Shown here piece after piece: positions 1 to 8,278 of a DNA stretch of 17,863 bases. The notes beneath the pieces were generated by a model that worked only from the letters and a program-made list of their open reading frames with translations, made no database searches and had not been told where the DNA came from. The number at the start of each line of letters is the position of its first letter. Within the stretch, counting starts at the first letter, position 1. Origin of the DNA: Syntrophaceae bacterium UBA4778 (GTDB lineage: Bacteria; Desulfobacterota; Syntrophia; Syntrophales; UBA4778); the NCBI GenBank assembly GCA_002403175.1, contig DHHG01000160.1, positions 1 through 17,863 on the forward strand. Reading direction: 5' to 3'. A program made the position numbers and the translations under genes.

Positions 1-1289
1 AGGTTACCGATATCGTGATTCTGGTAGTGGCTGCAGACGATGGCGTGATGGAGCAGACCGTTGAAGCGATTAACCACTCCAAGGCCGCGAAAGTCCCGAT
101 TATCGTGGCAGTCAATAAAATAGATAAGCCAGGTGCCAATCCGGAGAAAATTACACGTGAACTTTCCGAATACGGACTTGTTTCCGAGGAATGGGGCGGC
201 GATACGATGTTTGCCAAAATATCGGCCAAAAAGAAGACCGGCATAGACGAACTTCTTGAGCTGGTTCTGTTACAGGCTGATGTTATGGAATTGAAAGCCG
301 ATCCTGACAGACCTGCACGAGGCGTCATTGTTGAAGCGAGATTGGACAAAGGACGCGGGCCGATTGCGACGGTGCTGATTCAGGAAGGTACGCTGAACGA
401 AGGAGACGCATTTGTTTGCAAAACCGAGTTCGGTCGCGTCAGGGCGCTGATTGATGACAAGGGTCAAAGGCTAAAGAAGGCTGGTCCCGCATTCCCGGTA
501 GAGGTGATCGGTTTTTCAAGTGTTCCGAATGCCGGAACGGATTTTGTTGTTGTTGAAGATGAGAGGAAGGCCAGAAGTATCGGAGAATACTGGATCCGAA
601 AGGAACGGGAAAGAGAACTGGCGGCAAATTCGAAAGTCACCTTGGAACAACTATACAGCAGGATCAAAGAGGGAGCGAAAGAACTCAACGTTATTATAAA
701 AGGAGATGTTCAAGGGTCAATCGAAGCGGTTTCGGAAGCTTTGCTTAAGCTCAGTACCTCGGACGTCAAACTGAAAATTATTCATAGTTCAACCGGAACA
801 ATAACAGAAACGGATGTCCTGCTCGCCTCTGCATCTGATGCAGTGGTCATCGGATTCAAGGTCAGACCTGATTCCCGCGTCCTCGATATTGCTAAAGAGG
901 AAGGCGTGGAAATCAAACTATATGATATCATCTATAACATAATAAATGATATCAGGGCTGCTATGGAAGGACTCCTTGAACCGGTTTACAAGGAAGTAGC
1001 TCTCGGTCGCGCCGAGGTCCGGGAAACGTTCAAAGTACCCAGAATTGGAACGATTGCGGGCAGTTATATTTTAGATGGAAAAGTGACCAGAGATGCCAAA
1101 GTAAGACTCGTGAGAAACGGAGTAACCGTATACAATGGAAAGGTCTTCTCTCTGAAGAGATTCAAGGATGATGCACGGGAGGTTGCATCCGGTTACGAGT
1201 GCGGTATCGGTATCGAAGGTTATAATGATATCAAAACAGGAGATATTATCGAAGCCTATACTGAGGAGCGGGTTGAAAGAAAATTGTAG
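1..1289 (+). CDS. infB: Translation initiation factor IF-2, C-terminal part (5' end outside window)
   Basis: IF-2 is the GTPase that delivers fMet-tRNA to the 30S subunit and promotes subunit joining. The reading frame enters from the left edge (first full codon at position 3) and gives about 428 residues, so the N-terminal region and the G1-G3 motifs lie outside the window. Visible are the strand after switch II ([12 protein letters not shown]), the G4 motif NKID, the G5-like SAK, then domain II, IF-2 domain 3 and the C-terminal fMet-tRNA-binding beta-barrel domain, ending in VERKL. The usual VMPQT after switch II reads VMEQT here; from memory that variant also occurs in sulfate-reducer-type proteins. 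It heads the downstream ylxP-rbfA-nrnA-truB series, the standard nusA-infB operon order. Confidence 0.97.
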   Translation, partial: VTDIVILVVAADDGVMEQTVEAINHSKAAKVPIIVAVNKIDKPGANPEKITRELSEYGLVSEEWGGDTMFAKISAKKKTGIDELLELVLLQADVMELKADPDRPARGVIVEARLDKGRGPIATVLIQEGTLNEGDAFVCKTEFGRVRALIDDKGQRLKKAGPAFPVEVIGFSSVPNAGTDFVVVEDERKARSIGEYWIRKERERELAANSKVTLEQLYSRIKEGAKELNVIIKGDVQGSIEAVSEALLKLSTSDVKLKIIHSSTGTITETDVLLASASDAVVIGFKVRPDSRVLDIAKEEGVEIKLYDIIYNIINDIRAAMEGLLEPVYKEVALGRAEVRETFKVPRIGTIAGSYILDGKVTRDAKVRLVRNGVTVYNGKVFSLKRFKDDAREVASGYECGIGIEGYNDIKTGDIIEAYTEERVERKL

Positions 1290-1365
1290 GGTTCTACTTG
1301 TTGGCCGGATTCTTGCCTGCCGGTTTAGCTGTTCTGGAACCCAAGTAGGATAAAATTGAATACCA

Positions 1366-1695
1366 ATGGTAGTTGTAACAGGTATCGTCGAAATATGCAT
1401 CCATGAGAGTCGCTCTTTGAAAGAAAAACGAAGCGTTCTCCGGAGTATGTTGAGGCGAACACAAAACGAATTCAATGTATCCATTGCCGAAGTGGGATGC
1501 ATGGATAACTGGAAAATAGGGAGGATAGGGTTCGCGCTTGTCGGTAACGATGCAAGTTTCCTCAATTCCAAAGCGGATAAGATCTTGAGGTTTATGGAGG
1601 ATCTCTATCTGGCAGAGATCGTGAAATCCAAAATAGAGATCATGACCCTATCGGAAGAGGCCCTTCCATTTTACGGGGAAGGCGAACATAAATGA
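1366..1695 (+). CDS. DUF503 (YlxP-like) family protein
   Basis: A 109-residue DUF503 protein, close to the usual size of about 95 residues with a slightly longer tail. The family signature is visible at the N-terminus: a beta strand (MVVVTGIVEICIHES), then SLKEKRSVLRS, and later the segment around residues 36-48 (NVSIAEVGCMDNW). The molecular role of the family is not settled. Its near-constant position between infB and rbfA suggests a ribosome- or translation-linked job. It follows infB by 76 bp; an AGGA lies about 15 bp before the ATG, which is a weak ribosome binding site. Its stop overlaps the rbfA start in an ATGA, so translational coupling with rbfA is likely. Confidence 0.88.
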   Translation: MVVVTGIVEICIHESRSLKEKRSVLRSMLRRTQNEFNVSIAEVGCMDNWKIGRIGFALVGNDASFLNSKADKILRFMEDLYLAEIVKSKIEIMTLSEEALPFYGEGEHK

Positions 1696-2066
1696 GCTTA
1701 AAAAGATCTGAACGGGTTGCCGATCTAATCAAGGCGGAATTATCAGATATCCTTTTAAAGGAGGTCAGGGATCCCAGAATAGGGTCCGTTACAATTACCG
1801 CTGTTGAGTTGACGGAGGATCTTCGGTCTGCAAAAATTTTTTTTGTCAAGATGGGTGGAGATGCTCAAAGTCATGAGCTCCAGGATAGTTTACAGAAGGC
1901 ATCTGGTTTTATAAAAAGGGAGTTGGGAAAAAGATTGCAGCTTCGGTATATCCCTGCGCTCACATTTATTTATGATCCTTCATTTGAGTACGGCGACAGG
2001 ATAGAGAAGCTCCTGGCCCAAGTAAAAAAGAAAGAAGATGGAACCGATTCTCCAGAAGATCATTAA
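1692..2066 (+). CDS. rbfA: Ribosome-binding factor A
   Basis: RbfA binds the 30S subunit near helix 1 of 16S rRNA and is needed for late 30S maturation and cold adaptation. The 124-residue product matches the family length. It starts with a basic helix (SLKRSERVADLIKAELSDIL), followed by the conserved EVRDPRIG stretch and the type-II KH fold, with strands ITAVELTEDLRSAKIFF and a second helix ending in GKRLQLRYIPALTFIYD. The start overlaps the DUF503 stop by 4 bp, and a GGGGAAGG stretch upstream can serve as ribosome binding site. Its 3' end overlaps nrnA by 29 bp in another frame, a common arrangement in this operon. Confidence 0.95.
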   Translation: MSLKRSERVADLIKAELSDILLKEVRDPRIGSVTITAVELTEDLRSAKIFFVKMGGDAQSHELQDSLQKASGFIKRELGKRLQLRYIPALTFIYDPSFEYGDRIEKLLAQVKKKEDGTDSPEDH

Positions 2067-2997
2067 TCAGATTGCTTATTCCAGAACGTTTCTAATTGCA
2101 TCTCATGTAAGATTGGATGGTGACGCGATTGGTTCGGAACTGGCTCTTTATCATATTTTGCGAGGAATGGGTAAGGAAGCATATATTTACAATCAGGATT
2201 CTGTACCCAAAATATATAAATTTCTTCCCGGAACAGAAGTGATCTCGGCAAAGCTGAACAATGTGGATCAGTTCGATGCCGCTTTTCTTCTCGATTGCAG
2301 CGAGTTGGATAGAGTCGGAGAAGAAGCAGGCAGAATCGGGAGCATTCCCGTTTTGATCAATATCGATCACCATGTTTCCAATCAGGCCTTTTGTGAACTG
2401 GCCTGGATAGATGCGGCAGCGAGTTCAACAGGGGAATTGATTTATAAGCTTGCCGATGCGCTTGGTGTATTTGTTTCGAAAGAGATTGCAGTGAACCTTT
2501 ACACGGCGATCGTTACTGATACCGGTTCTTTTCGATATTCCAATACCGGCGCAGAGACATTTTCGATAGCGGCAAAGCTGGTCAAAAAAGGAGTAAATCC
2601 ATATTGGATTGCGGAAAACGTGTATGAATCGGTTCCTGTGGGAAAGGTGAATCTTCTTACGAGGGCATTGAAAACCCTGGAATTCGATTGGCAGGGGCGG
2701 ATTGGATCGATTCTCGTTACTCAGGAAATGTTTAGAGATGCTGCGGCCCTTCCTGAGCACGCGGATAGCTTGGCCGATTTTGTCCGGTCCATTGATGGTG
2801 TCGAAGTTGGTGTTTTTTACACGGAGATGCCGGACAAACGGTATAAAGTAAGCTTTCGCTCCAAAGGCCGAATCGATGTAGAAAAAATCGCAAGCGGTTT
2901 CGGTGGAGGCGGACATGCAAATGCTGCTGCGTGCAGAATAAGCGGGATCTATGATATCATTAAAAAACAGGTCAATCAGGCGATAATGGCTGGCTGA
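2038..2997 (+). CDS. nrnA: Bifunctional oligoribonuclease / pAp phosphatase, DHH family
   Basis: NrnA degrades 2-5 nt RNA remnants to mononucleotides and dephosphorylates pAp, a by-product of sulfur metabolism. The 319-residue product has the full DHH architecture. Motif I is H23-x3-D27-G-D29-AIGS, D86 is in LLDCSELDR, the DHH triad is at 110-112, and D161 is in IVTDTGSF; together these are the Mn-binding residues. A C-terminal DHHA1 domain carries the substrate-binding GGGGH at 289-293. The ATG lies inside rbfA; no later Met gives a complete motif I, so this start is well supported. It works with PNPase, encoded further down, in RNA turnover. Confidence 0.95.
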   Translation: MEPILQKIINQIAYSRTFLIASHVRLDGDAIGSELALYHILRGMGKEAYIYNQDSVPKIYKFLPGTEVISAKLNNVDQFDAAFLLDCSELDRVGEEAGRIGSIPVLINIDHHVSNQAFCELAWIDAAASSTGELIYKLADALGVFVSKEIAVNLYTAIVTDTGSFRYSNTGAETFSIAAKLVKKGVNPYWIAENVYESVPVGKVNLLTRALKTLEFDWQGRIGSILVTQEMFRDAAALPEHADSLADFVRSIDGVEVGVFYTEMPDKRYKVSFRSKGRIDVEKIASGFGGGGHANAAACRISGIYDIIKKQVNQAIMAG

Positions 2998-3000
2998 TAT

Positions 3001-3927
3001 ATGAATGGTGTAGTTCTGATTGACAAGCCATCGGGGAAGACCTCATATGATATTGTTGATATCATAAAAAGGATTTCAGGTGTAAAGAAGGTTGGGCATG
3101 CGGGTACTTTGGATCCACTTGCGACGGGTGTATTGCCCATTTGTCTAAACGAAGCAACAAAGCTGGTTCAGTTTCTCATGCTGAACCATAAGGAATACAG
3201 AGCAACCCTGTTGCTTGGTACAGGTACCGACACACTCGATATAGAAGGTAAAATTATAGCCCAAAGCGAACCATCTGTTTCAAAGGATGATGTTGAAGCT
3301 GCATTGAATCATTTTATAGGCAGAGTGGAACAAATACCACCCCGCTTCTCAGCTATTAAATATAAAGGAAGGCCCATGTATAAGTGGGCACGAGCCGGTT
3401 ACAAACTGGATCCACCACCCCGTATGATTGATATTCACAAAATGGAAATGATTTCCATGGATTTACCTTATATCACTTTTGATGTTTCCTGCTCGAAAGG
3501 AACCTATATAAGATCCCTGTGTTTGGATATTGGCGAAAAACTCGGGTATCCTGCATGCCTTGCCAAACTGAGGAGAACTCGAAACGGTCGTTTTTTTGAA
3601 GATCAGGCGGTATCGATTGAGGGATTGCAGCCGAATGAGATCTACGAAATCCTTAAAGGATCTTTGATCTCGCTGAACGATGCGCTTCCTGATCTTAAAA
3701 CGATTGTTGTCGAAGATGAATTGGCAACCAGAATCAGACGAGGGCATCAACCCGGAATGGAAATACGAGAGCAGATGATGTTTAGGCCATCCAACGGCGA
3801 TATCGTTAAGCTTGCAACTGATGACAACCAATTGTTGGCGATTGCCTGTTTTTCGGATAATTCAGGTACGGAAAGCATCCCTGCTCGAAATTATGGATTT
3901 AAAATTTTGAGAGTCTTTAACAATTAG
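3001..3927 (+). CDS. truB: tRNA pseudouridine(55) synthase
   Basis: TruB isomerises U55 in the T-loop of tRNAs. The 308-residue product has the N-terminal GVVLIDKPSGKTS motif (residues 3-15). The catalytic loop GHAGTLDPLATG has the nucleophilic aspartate at D38. Motif II (YKGRPMYKWARAG, near residues 120-132) and the SKGTYIRSL motif follow. The C-terminal 70 or so residues fit the PUA-like RNA-binding extension (ATRIRRGHQP...). The ATG sits only 3 bp after the nrnA stop, so translation is probably coupled. It is the last gene before the 188-bp rpsO leader. Confidence 0.96.
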   Translation: MNGVVLIDKPSGKTSYDIVDIIKRISGVKKVGHAGTLDPLATGVLPICLNEATKLVQFLMLNHKEYRATLLLGTGTDTLDIEGKIIAQSEPSVSKDDVEAALNHFIGRVEQIPPRFSAIKYKGRPMYKWARAGYKLDPPPRMIDIHKMEMISMDLPYITFDVSCSKGTYIRSLCLDIGEKLGYPACLAKLRRTRNGRFFEDQAVSIEGLQPNEIYEILKGSLISLNDALPDLKTIVVEDELATRIRRGHQPGMEIREQMMFRPSNGDIVKLATDDNQLLAIACFSDNSGTESIPARNYGFKILRVFNN

Positions 3928-4115
3928 ATTATAATTTTCCAATTCTTTCGATACAAATATGCATGCACAGTAATGCTGCTGGAGGACTGATGAAATCCCT
4001 AGCAATAGGATAATAAAAAGAGGTATATAAAAATAAACGGAATATGTACGCCGAAAGAATTTGGCAGGGGATTTTCAATTTGAGTTTTAGACTTTAAAAA
4101 GGGAGGTTTCTTAAA
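3928..4115 (+). promoter_or_regulatory. Leader region upstream of rpsO (candidate S15 autoregulatory leader)
   Basis: This 188-bp AT-rich gap is the only large spacer in the infB-M16 gene block. It holds a mini-ORF (3990-4013), a small bulged hairpin (ATCCCTA pairing with TAGGAT), and a strong ribosome binding site GGGAGG at 4101-4106, placed 9 bp before the rpsO GTG. In many bacteria S15 represses its own mRNA by binding a leader structure, but the structures differ between lineages and I cannot identify one with certainty here. No clear sigma-70 promoter stands out, although a promoter for rpsO-pnp would be expected here. Confidence 0.4.
3990..4013 (+). other. Seven-codon mini-ORF in the rpsO leader
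   Basis: A GGAGG at 3981-3985 is followed 4 bp later by ATG and an ORF encoding MKSLAIG, ending in TAA with another TAA directly after. The ribosome binding site is better than that of most real genes in the window. It could be a leader peptide that affects rpsO expression, or a chance match. No homology can be judged at this length. Confidence 0.25.
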
Positions 4116-4385
4116 GTGGTATTAGAGTTAGATAAAAAAAAGGAGATAATCGGAACTTACCAGAAGCATGAGAAAGATACCGGATCTCCGGAAGTTCAAA
4201 TTGCGCTTCTCAGTTCCAGAATTCAGTACCTAACCGAGCATTTCAAATCGCATAAGAAAGATCATCATTCACGCCGGGGACTGCTGAAGATTGTCGGGCA
4301 GAGAAGAAGGCTTCTGGATTATTTGAAGAAGAAGGATGTGGAGCGCTACAGAGCTGTCATTCAGCGACTCGGAATCAGAAGGTAG
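4116..4385 (+). CDS. rpsO: 30S ribosomal protein S15
   Basis: S15 is a primary 16S rRNA-binding protein of the 30S platform. The product has exactly 89 residues, the family norm, and contains the conserved [15 protein letters not shown], the loop [16 protein letters not shown] and the C-terminal [21 protein letters not shown] helix. The start is GTG; the GGGAGG 9 bp upstream and the correct family length support it over any other codon. Spacing to pnp is 47 bp. The rpsO-pnp pair is co-transcribed in many bacteria. Confidence 0.97.
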   Translation: MVLELDKKKEIIGTYQKHEKDTGSPEVQIALLSSRIQYLTEHFKSHKKDHHSRRGLLKIVGQRRRLLDYLKKKDVERYRAVIQRLGIRR

Positions 4386-4432
4386 AAAAAGTAAAGGCAA
4401 CGAGCATGAAACCATTGAGAGGACGATAATCC

Positions 4433-6562
4433 ATGAGTCAAATATTTCGAACAAATTTTGCGGGGAGAGAAATATCCCTGAAGACAAATTATGTGGCTGG
4501 CCAGGCGGATGGTTCCGTTTTAGTACAATACGGCGATACCGTCGTTCTTGTCACAGTCGTATCCCTGAAGCGCGTCAGGGAGGGGGTTGATTTTCTTCCA
4601 CTCACGGTGGATTATCAGGAAATGGCCTTTTCAGCGGGGAAAATACCCGGAGGCTTTTTCAAGCGAGAGGGACGACCGAATGAAAGGGAAATTCTGATTT
4701 CCAGAATTATCGACAGGTCCATCCGTCCTCTTTTCCCCAAAGGTTATTATCACGAGAGTCAATTGACAGCCATGGTCTTTTCGGTGGACGGCGAAAATGA
4801 TCCGGAAATAGCAGCAATGCTCGGCGCTTCAGCTGCGCTTGAGATCTCAGATATTCCCTTTAAAGGTCCGGTTGCAGGGGTCAGGGTAGGGCGCATTGAT
4901 GGTAAGCTGGTGTGTAATGCATCTATAAAAGAAATGGCCGCGAGTGATCTGGATCTCTTTATGGTCGGCAGAAAAATAGCCAAAGAGGATGGTTCTTACG
5001 ATATCAATTTGGTTATGCTCGAAGGGGGCGCCAAGGTAGTTGATGAGAGTACTGTCATTGAAGCCATTCAATTCGGATTGGAATCGATCAAGCCTGTGAT
5101 TGATCTGCAGGATGAGATTCGTAAAGCGATCGGAAAGGAAAAAAGAAGAATTGAAAAAGACGAGCTTGATGCCGGTCTGCTCAAGAAAATCATTGAATTC
5201 GCTGAACCCGGTATCAAGGAAGCTTACAGCATGCCTGTAAAGCACGATAGATACGGGAAACTCGACAGCGTAAAGGAATCCGTGGTGCAGACCTTCGGGA
5301 CTGAAGAAGGATTTAGGGCGGACAAGGTAGCGGGTGTTCTCGAAGAGTTGCAGCGGGATACTCTTCGGAATTTGATTTTGAGAGAGAACCGAAGAGTCGA
5401 CGGCAGATCTAACAAAGATATTCGAAAAATCAGTTCTGAGACGGGAGTTCTCCCGAGAGCCCATGGTTCGGCCATCTTCACGAGGGGTGAAACACAGGCC
5501 ATGGCATCTATGACACTTGGAACCTCTTCGGATGAACAAAGAATGGACTATGTAGTTGGAGAGGAATTGAGATCATTCCTCCTTCATTATAGCTTTCCTT
5601 CCTATAGCGTGGGAGAGGTGAAGGGTCTAAGGAGTCCCGGAAGAAGGGAAATTGGTCATGGGGCGCTGGCTAGAAGAGCGTTGCTTCCGGTATTACCTTC
5701 CCAGGAGGTTTTCCCATACACCATCCGCATTACCTCTGAAATTATGTCCTCAAACGGCTCATCTTCTATGGCAACGGTTTGTGGAGGGAGTCTGGCATTA
5801 ATGGATGGAGGCGTTCCCATAAAGGACATCGTGGCAGGGATCGCAATGGGTCTATTAAAAGAAGGAGATCAGGTTGTTGTCCTTTCCGATATTCTCGGTG
5901 ACGAAGATCATGCAGGAGATATGGATTTCAAGGTTTGCGGCACTCAAGATGGAATCACTGCCATGCAGATGGATATAAAAATCGATCGTGTGACGGAAGA
6001 TATCTTGAGATCTGCATTATTGCAGGCCAAAGAGGGTAGACTGCATATCCTTGAGAAAATAAAGGAGACCATTTCTGCTCCGAAGCAGGAGCTCTCAATT
6101 TATGCGCCCCGAATCACTACCATGAAGGTAAAACCGGATCGTATACGGGACGTCATTGGTACGGGTGGAAAGAATATCAGGCAGATCGTGAGCGAAACGG
6201 GTGTTAATATTGATGTTCAGGATGACGGTACGGTAACGATCGCATCCAGCGATGCAGATGCTGCAGCCCGTGCGATTGCAATGGTAAAATGGCTGACTGA
6301 AGAGGCGGAAATCGGCAAAATCTACATGGGTACAGTAAAAAGGGTGGTTGATTTCGGTGCCTTTGTGGAAATTTTACCCGGTACAGAAGGCCTCGTCCAT
6401 ATATCACAGCTTGCTAAAGAAAGGGTTAATAAGGTAACGGATATTCTCACCGAAGGCGATAAAGTAGCCGTAAAAGTGCTCGAAATCGATAAGCAAGGAA
6501 AAATAAGACTAAGCAGAAAAGAAGCTCTGGGGGAGAATGTTCCGCAAGACGGTCCTCGATAA
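4433..6562 (+). CDS. pnp: Polyribonucleotide nucleotidyltransferase (PNPase)
   Basis: PNPase is the trimeric 3'-5' phosphorolytic exoribonuclease of mRNA decay. The 709-residue product is full length. In order it has a first RNase PH domain (about 10-145, with FFKREGRPNEREILISRIIDR), an all-helical linker, a catalytic second RNase PH domain (with the conserved GDEDHAGDMDFK loop carrying the metal-binding aspartates), a KH domain (about 564-626, GXXG loop as GTGG at 576-579), and an S1 domain (about 627-699, VDFGAFVEILPGTEGLVH). A GAGAGGA ribosome binding site lies 9 bp before the ATG. The 3' end overlaps the M16 peptidase gene by 26 bp. In E. coli pnp is autoregulated through its leader; here the leader is only 47 bp and shows no obvious long stem. 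Confidence 0.98.
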   Translation: MSQIFRTNFAGREISLKTNYVAGQADGSVLVQYGDTVVLVTVVSLKRVREGVDFLPLTVDYQEMAFSAGKIPGGFFKREGRPNEREILISRIIDRSIRPLFPKGYYHESQLTAMVFSVDGENDPEIAAMLGASAALEISDIPFKGPVAGVRVGRIDGKLVCNASIKEMAASDLDLFMVGRKIAKEDGSYDINLVMLEGGAKVVDESTVIEAIQFGLESIKPVIDLQDEIRKAIGKEKRRIEKDELDAGLLKKIIEFAEPGIKEAYSMPVKHDRYGKLDSVKESVVQTFGTEEGFRADKVAGVLEELQRDTLRNLILRENRRVDGRSNKDIRKISSETGVLPRAHGSAIFTRGETQAMASMTLGTSSDEQRMDYVVGEELRSFLLHYSFPSYSVGEVKGLRSPGRREIGHGALARRALLPVLPSQEVFPYTIRITSEIMSSNGSSSMATVCGGSLALMDGGVPIKDIVAGIAMGLLKEGDQVVVLSDILGDEDHAGDMDFKVCGTQDGITAMQMDIKIDRVTEDILRSALLQAKEGRLHILEKIKETISAPKQELSIYAPRITTMKVKPDRIRDVIGTGGKNIRQIVSETGVNIDVQDDGTVTIASSDADAAARAIAMVKWLTEEAEIGKIYMGTVKRVVDFGAFVEILPGTEGLVHISQLAKERVNKVTDILTEGDKVAVKVLEIDKQGKIRLSRKEALGENVPQDGPR

Positions 6563-7793
6563 CGGATTAAAAATCGTATCTGAAGAAATCAATTACGTCA
6601 GGTCCGTTTCAATAGGAATTTGGGTGAAGTGCGGTTCCCGTTACGAGGAAAAATCCACGAACGGAACCGCGCACTTTATTGAGCATATGCTCTTTAAAGG
6701 TACAAGCAAGAGATCCGCATTTGATATTGCTTATGAAATAGATTCAATCGGCGGCCTCATAAATGCCTATACAGGCAAGGAGGCCACGACTTTCTATATG
6801 AAAGTTCCCGATTACCATCTTTCTACAGCCCTCCAAATTCTCTCCGATATTTTCAGCAATTCCCTTTTTGAAGAAGAGGAAATCGAAAAGGAAAAAGGGG
6901 TTGTGCTTCAGGAGATCCATATGGTTGAGGATACGCCTGATGAATATATTTTTGACTATTTCGGGAGCCTGTTTTGGAAGGGAAATTCGCTAGCTTTTCC
7001 AATTTTGGGAACCAAAGAAACGGTTCAGGATTTCACTCGACAAAAGCTCCTCGCCTTCTTTCATTCCAACTATCATCCGGAAAATCTCGTTATCGCTGCT
7101 ACAGGCAATCTTAAGCACGATGATCTGGTATCTCTCATTCAGAATTTCTTTGGGTCTGTTGAAGGTGGAAAAAAGAAAGAACAGTTCGCATCGCCCTCTA
7201 CTTTCTCGCGTTCCGGTGTACTGCGAAAAGAACTGGAGCAAGTCCACGCGATTATTGGAACACCGGGGCCTTTTTATGAGAGTCCAAAGAGGCACGCTTG
7301 CTTTTTGCTGAATGCTGTTCTTGGCGGTAGTATGAGTTCGCGCCTTTTTCAGGAGGTTAGAGAGAAGCGAGGCCTTGTTTATTCGATTCATTCTTACCTT
7401 GTGTCTTATCATGATGTTGGAAAGCTCGGAATATATTTCGGTACGAGTGAAGATAAATTCAAACTGGTAATAGATCTCGTTATTTCTGAATTGCTGCGAC
7501 TGAAAACAGATCGTCTCACCAGTAAAGAATTACTTGCAGCGAAAGAGCAGATTAAAGGGAATTTTCTGCTTGGAATGGAAAGCACGGACAATCGAATGAC
7601 ACGGCTTGCAAAAAACGAAATCTATTTTGAGCGGGATGTAAGTATAGAAGAAACCTTGTCAAATATTAATGCCGTTTCAGCGGAGGATATCCGGAGCCTT
7701 GCTGAAGATCTATTCTGTCCCGAAAGCATTTCCATTGCGGCTTTGGGCAAGGTTGCTAAAAAAGATTTAAATATTTCTTTTCAGGATTGTTAA
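6537..7793 (+). CDS. M16 family zinc metallopeptidase (processing-peptidase-like)
   Basis: A 418-residue single-unit M16B peptidase, related to bacterial YmxG and the mitochondrial processing peptidase beta subunit. The inverted zinc motif is HFIEH at residues 46-50, with E49 as the expected general base and H46/H50 as ligands. The third ligand is E126 (VVLQEIHM), at the family spacing of about 76 residues. The C-terminal half has the family R/Y element (GGSMSSRLFQEVREKRGLVYS). No signal peptide is seen, so it is probably cytoplasmic. The ATG is inside pnp, preceded by GGGGAG a few bases upstream. Adjacency to pnp is a widely conserved arrangement, but the physiological substrate is not known. 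Confidence 0.93.
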   Translation: MFRKTVLDNGLKIVSEEINYVRSVSIGIWVKCGSRYEEKSTNGTAHFIEHMLFKGTSKRSAFDIAYEIDSIGGLINAYTGKEATTFYMKVPDYHLSTALQILSDIFSNSLFEEEEIEKEKGVVLQEIHMVEDTPDEYIFDYFGSLFWKGNSLAFPILGTKETVQDFTRQKLLAFFHSNYHPENLVIAATGNLKHDDLVSLIQNFFGSVEGGKKKEQFASPSTFSRSGVLRKELEQVHAIIGTPGPFYESPKRHACFLLNAVLGGSMSSRLFQEVREKRGLVYSIHSYLVSYHDVGKLGIYFGTSEDKFKLVIDLVISELLRLKTDRLTSKELLAAKEQIKGNFLLGMESTDNRMTRLAKNEIYFERDVSIEETLSNINAVSAEDIRSLAEDLFCPESISIAALGKVAKKDLNISFQDC

Positions 7794-7795
7794 AG

Positions 7796-8242
7796 ATGGA
7801 TGTGCTTCATATTCAAATAGAAAGATTATCGGGCAATGATGATCTGCCATTTCCTGCGTATATGACCGACAAGGCCGCAGGAATGGATATTTATGCGGCA
7901 GTTCAAGAGGACATCAAATTATCTCCAGGCGAAAGACTAATGGTGCCGACCGGGTTTGCCGTTTCGATTCCTGAAGGATACGAGGCCCAAATAAGGCCCA
8001 GAAGCGGGCTGGCTTTCAAAAACGGGATTACGTTGATTAATGCTCCGGGGACTATCGATGCAGATTACCGTGGAGAAATTAAAATATTGCTGGTAAATCT
8101 AGGGCAGGAGTCTTTTATAATAAGGCGCGGTGATCGAATAGCTCAGATGACATTACATCGGGTATGCAAGGTAGAGTGGGAAGCATGTAGTCAGCTTGAT
8201 ACAACAAAGCGGGGCCATGGAGGATTTGGTCATACCGGTTAG
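7796..8242 (+). CDS. dut: dUTP diphosphatase (dUTPase)
   Basis: Trimeric dUTPase hydrolyses dUTP to dUMP and pyrophosphate, which limits uracil in DNA and feeds thymidylate synthesis. The 148-residue product has all five motifs: I AAGMDIYA (28-34), II PRSGLAF (68-74), III GTIDADYRGEI with the catalytic aspartate at D90, IV RRGDRIAQM, and V RGHGGFGHTG with the stacking Phe at 144. I chose the ATG at 7796 over an in-frame TTG at 7787 because AGGA at 7783-7786 sits 9 bp before it and the length fits the family. It starts 2 bp after the M16 stop. Confidence 0.96.
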   Translation: MDVLHIQIERLSGNDDLPFPAYMTDKAAGMDIYAAVQEDIKLSPGERLMVPTGFAVSIPEGYEAQIRPRSGLAFKNGITLINAPGTIDADYRGEIKILLVNLGQESFIIRRGDRIAQMTLHRVCKVEWEACSQLDTTKRGHGGFGHTG

Positions 8243-8278
8243 TTATACTTGGTCATTCATATTGTCTTGAGGTTGTTG

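Noticed and set aside
1290..1365. Possible terminator or short ORF between infB and the DUF503 gene
   Set aside because: No stem with a T-tract is present, and the short frame over the infB end continues out of frame from inside infB.
3987..4030. Hammerhead-ribozyme-like CTGATGA followed by a short stem in the rpsO leader
   Set aside because: The obligatory GAAA after the second stem is absent and no closing stems I or III can be drawn; the similarity is limited to 7 bases.
4847..5539. 230-codon ORF on the - strand inside pnp
   Set aside because: It is fully antisense to a strongly conserved PNPase reading frame and its translation shows no recognisable domain; it is a shadow frame.
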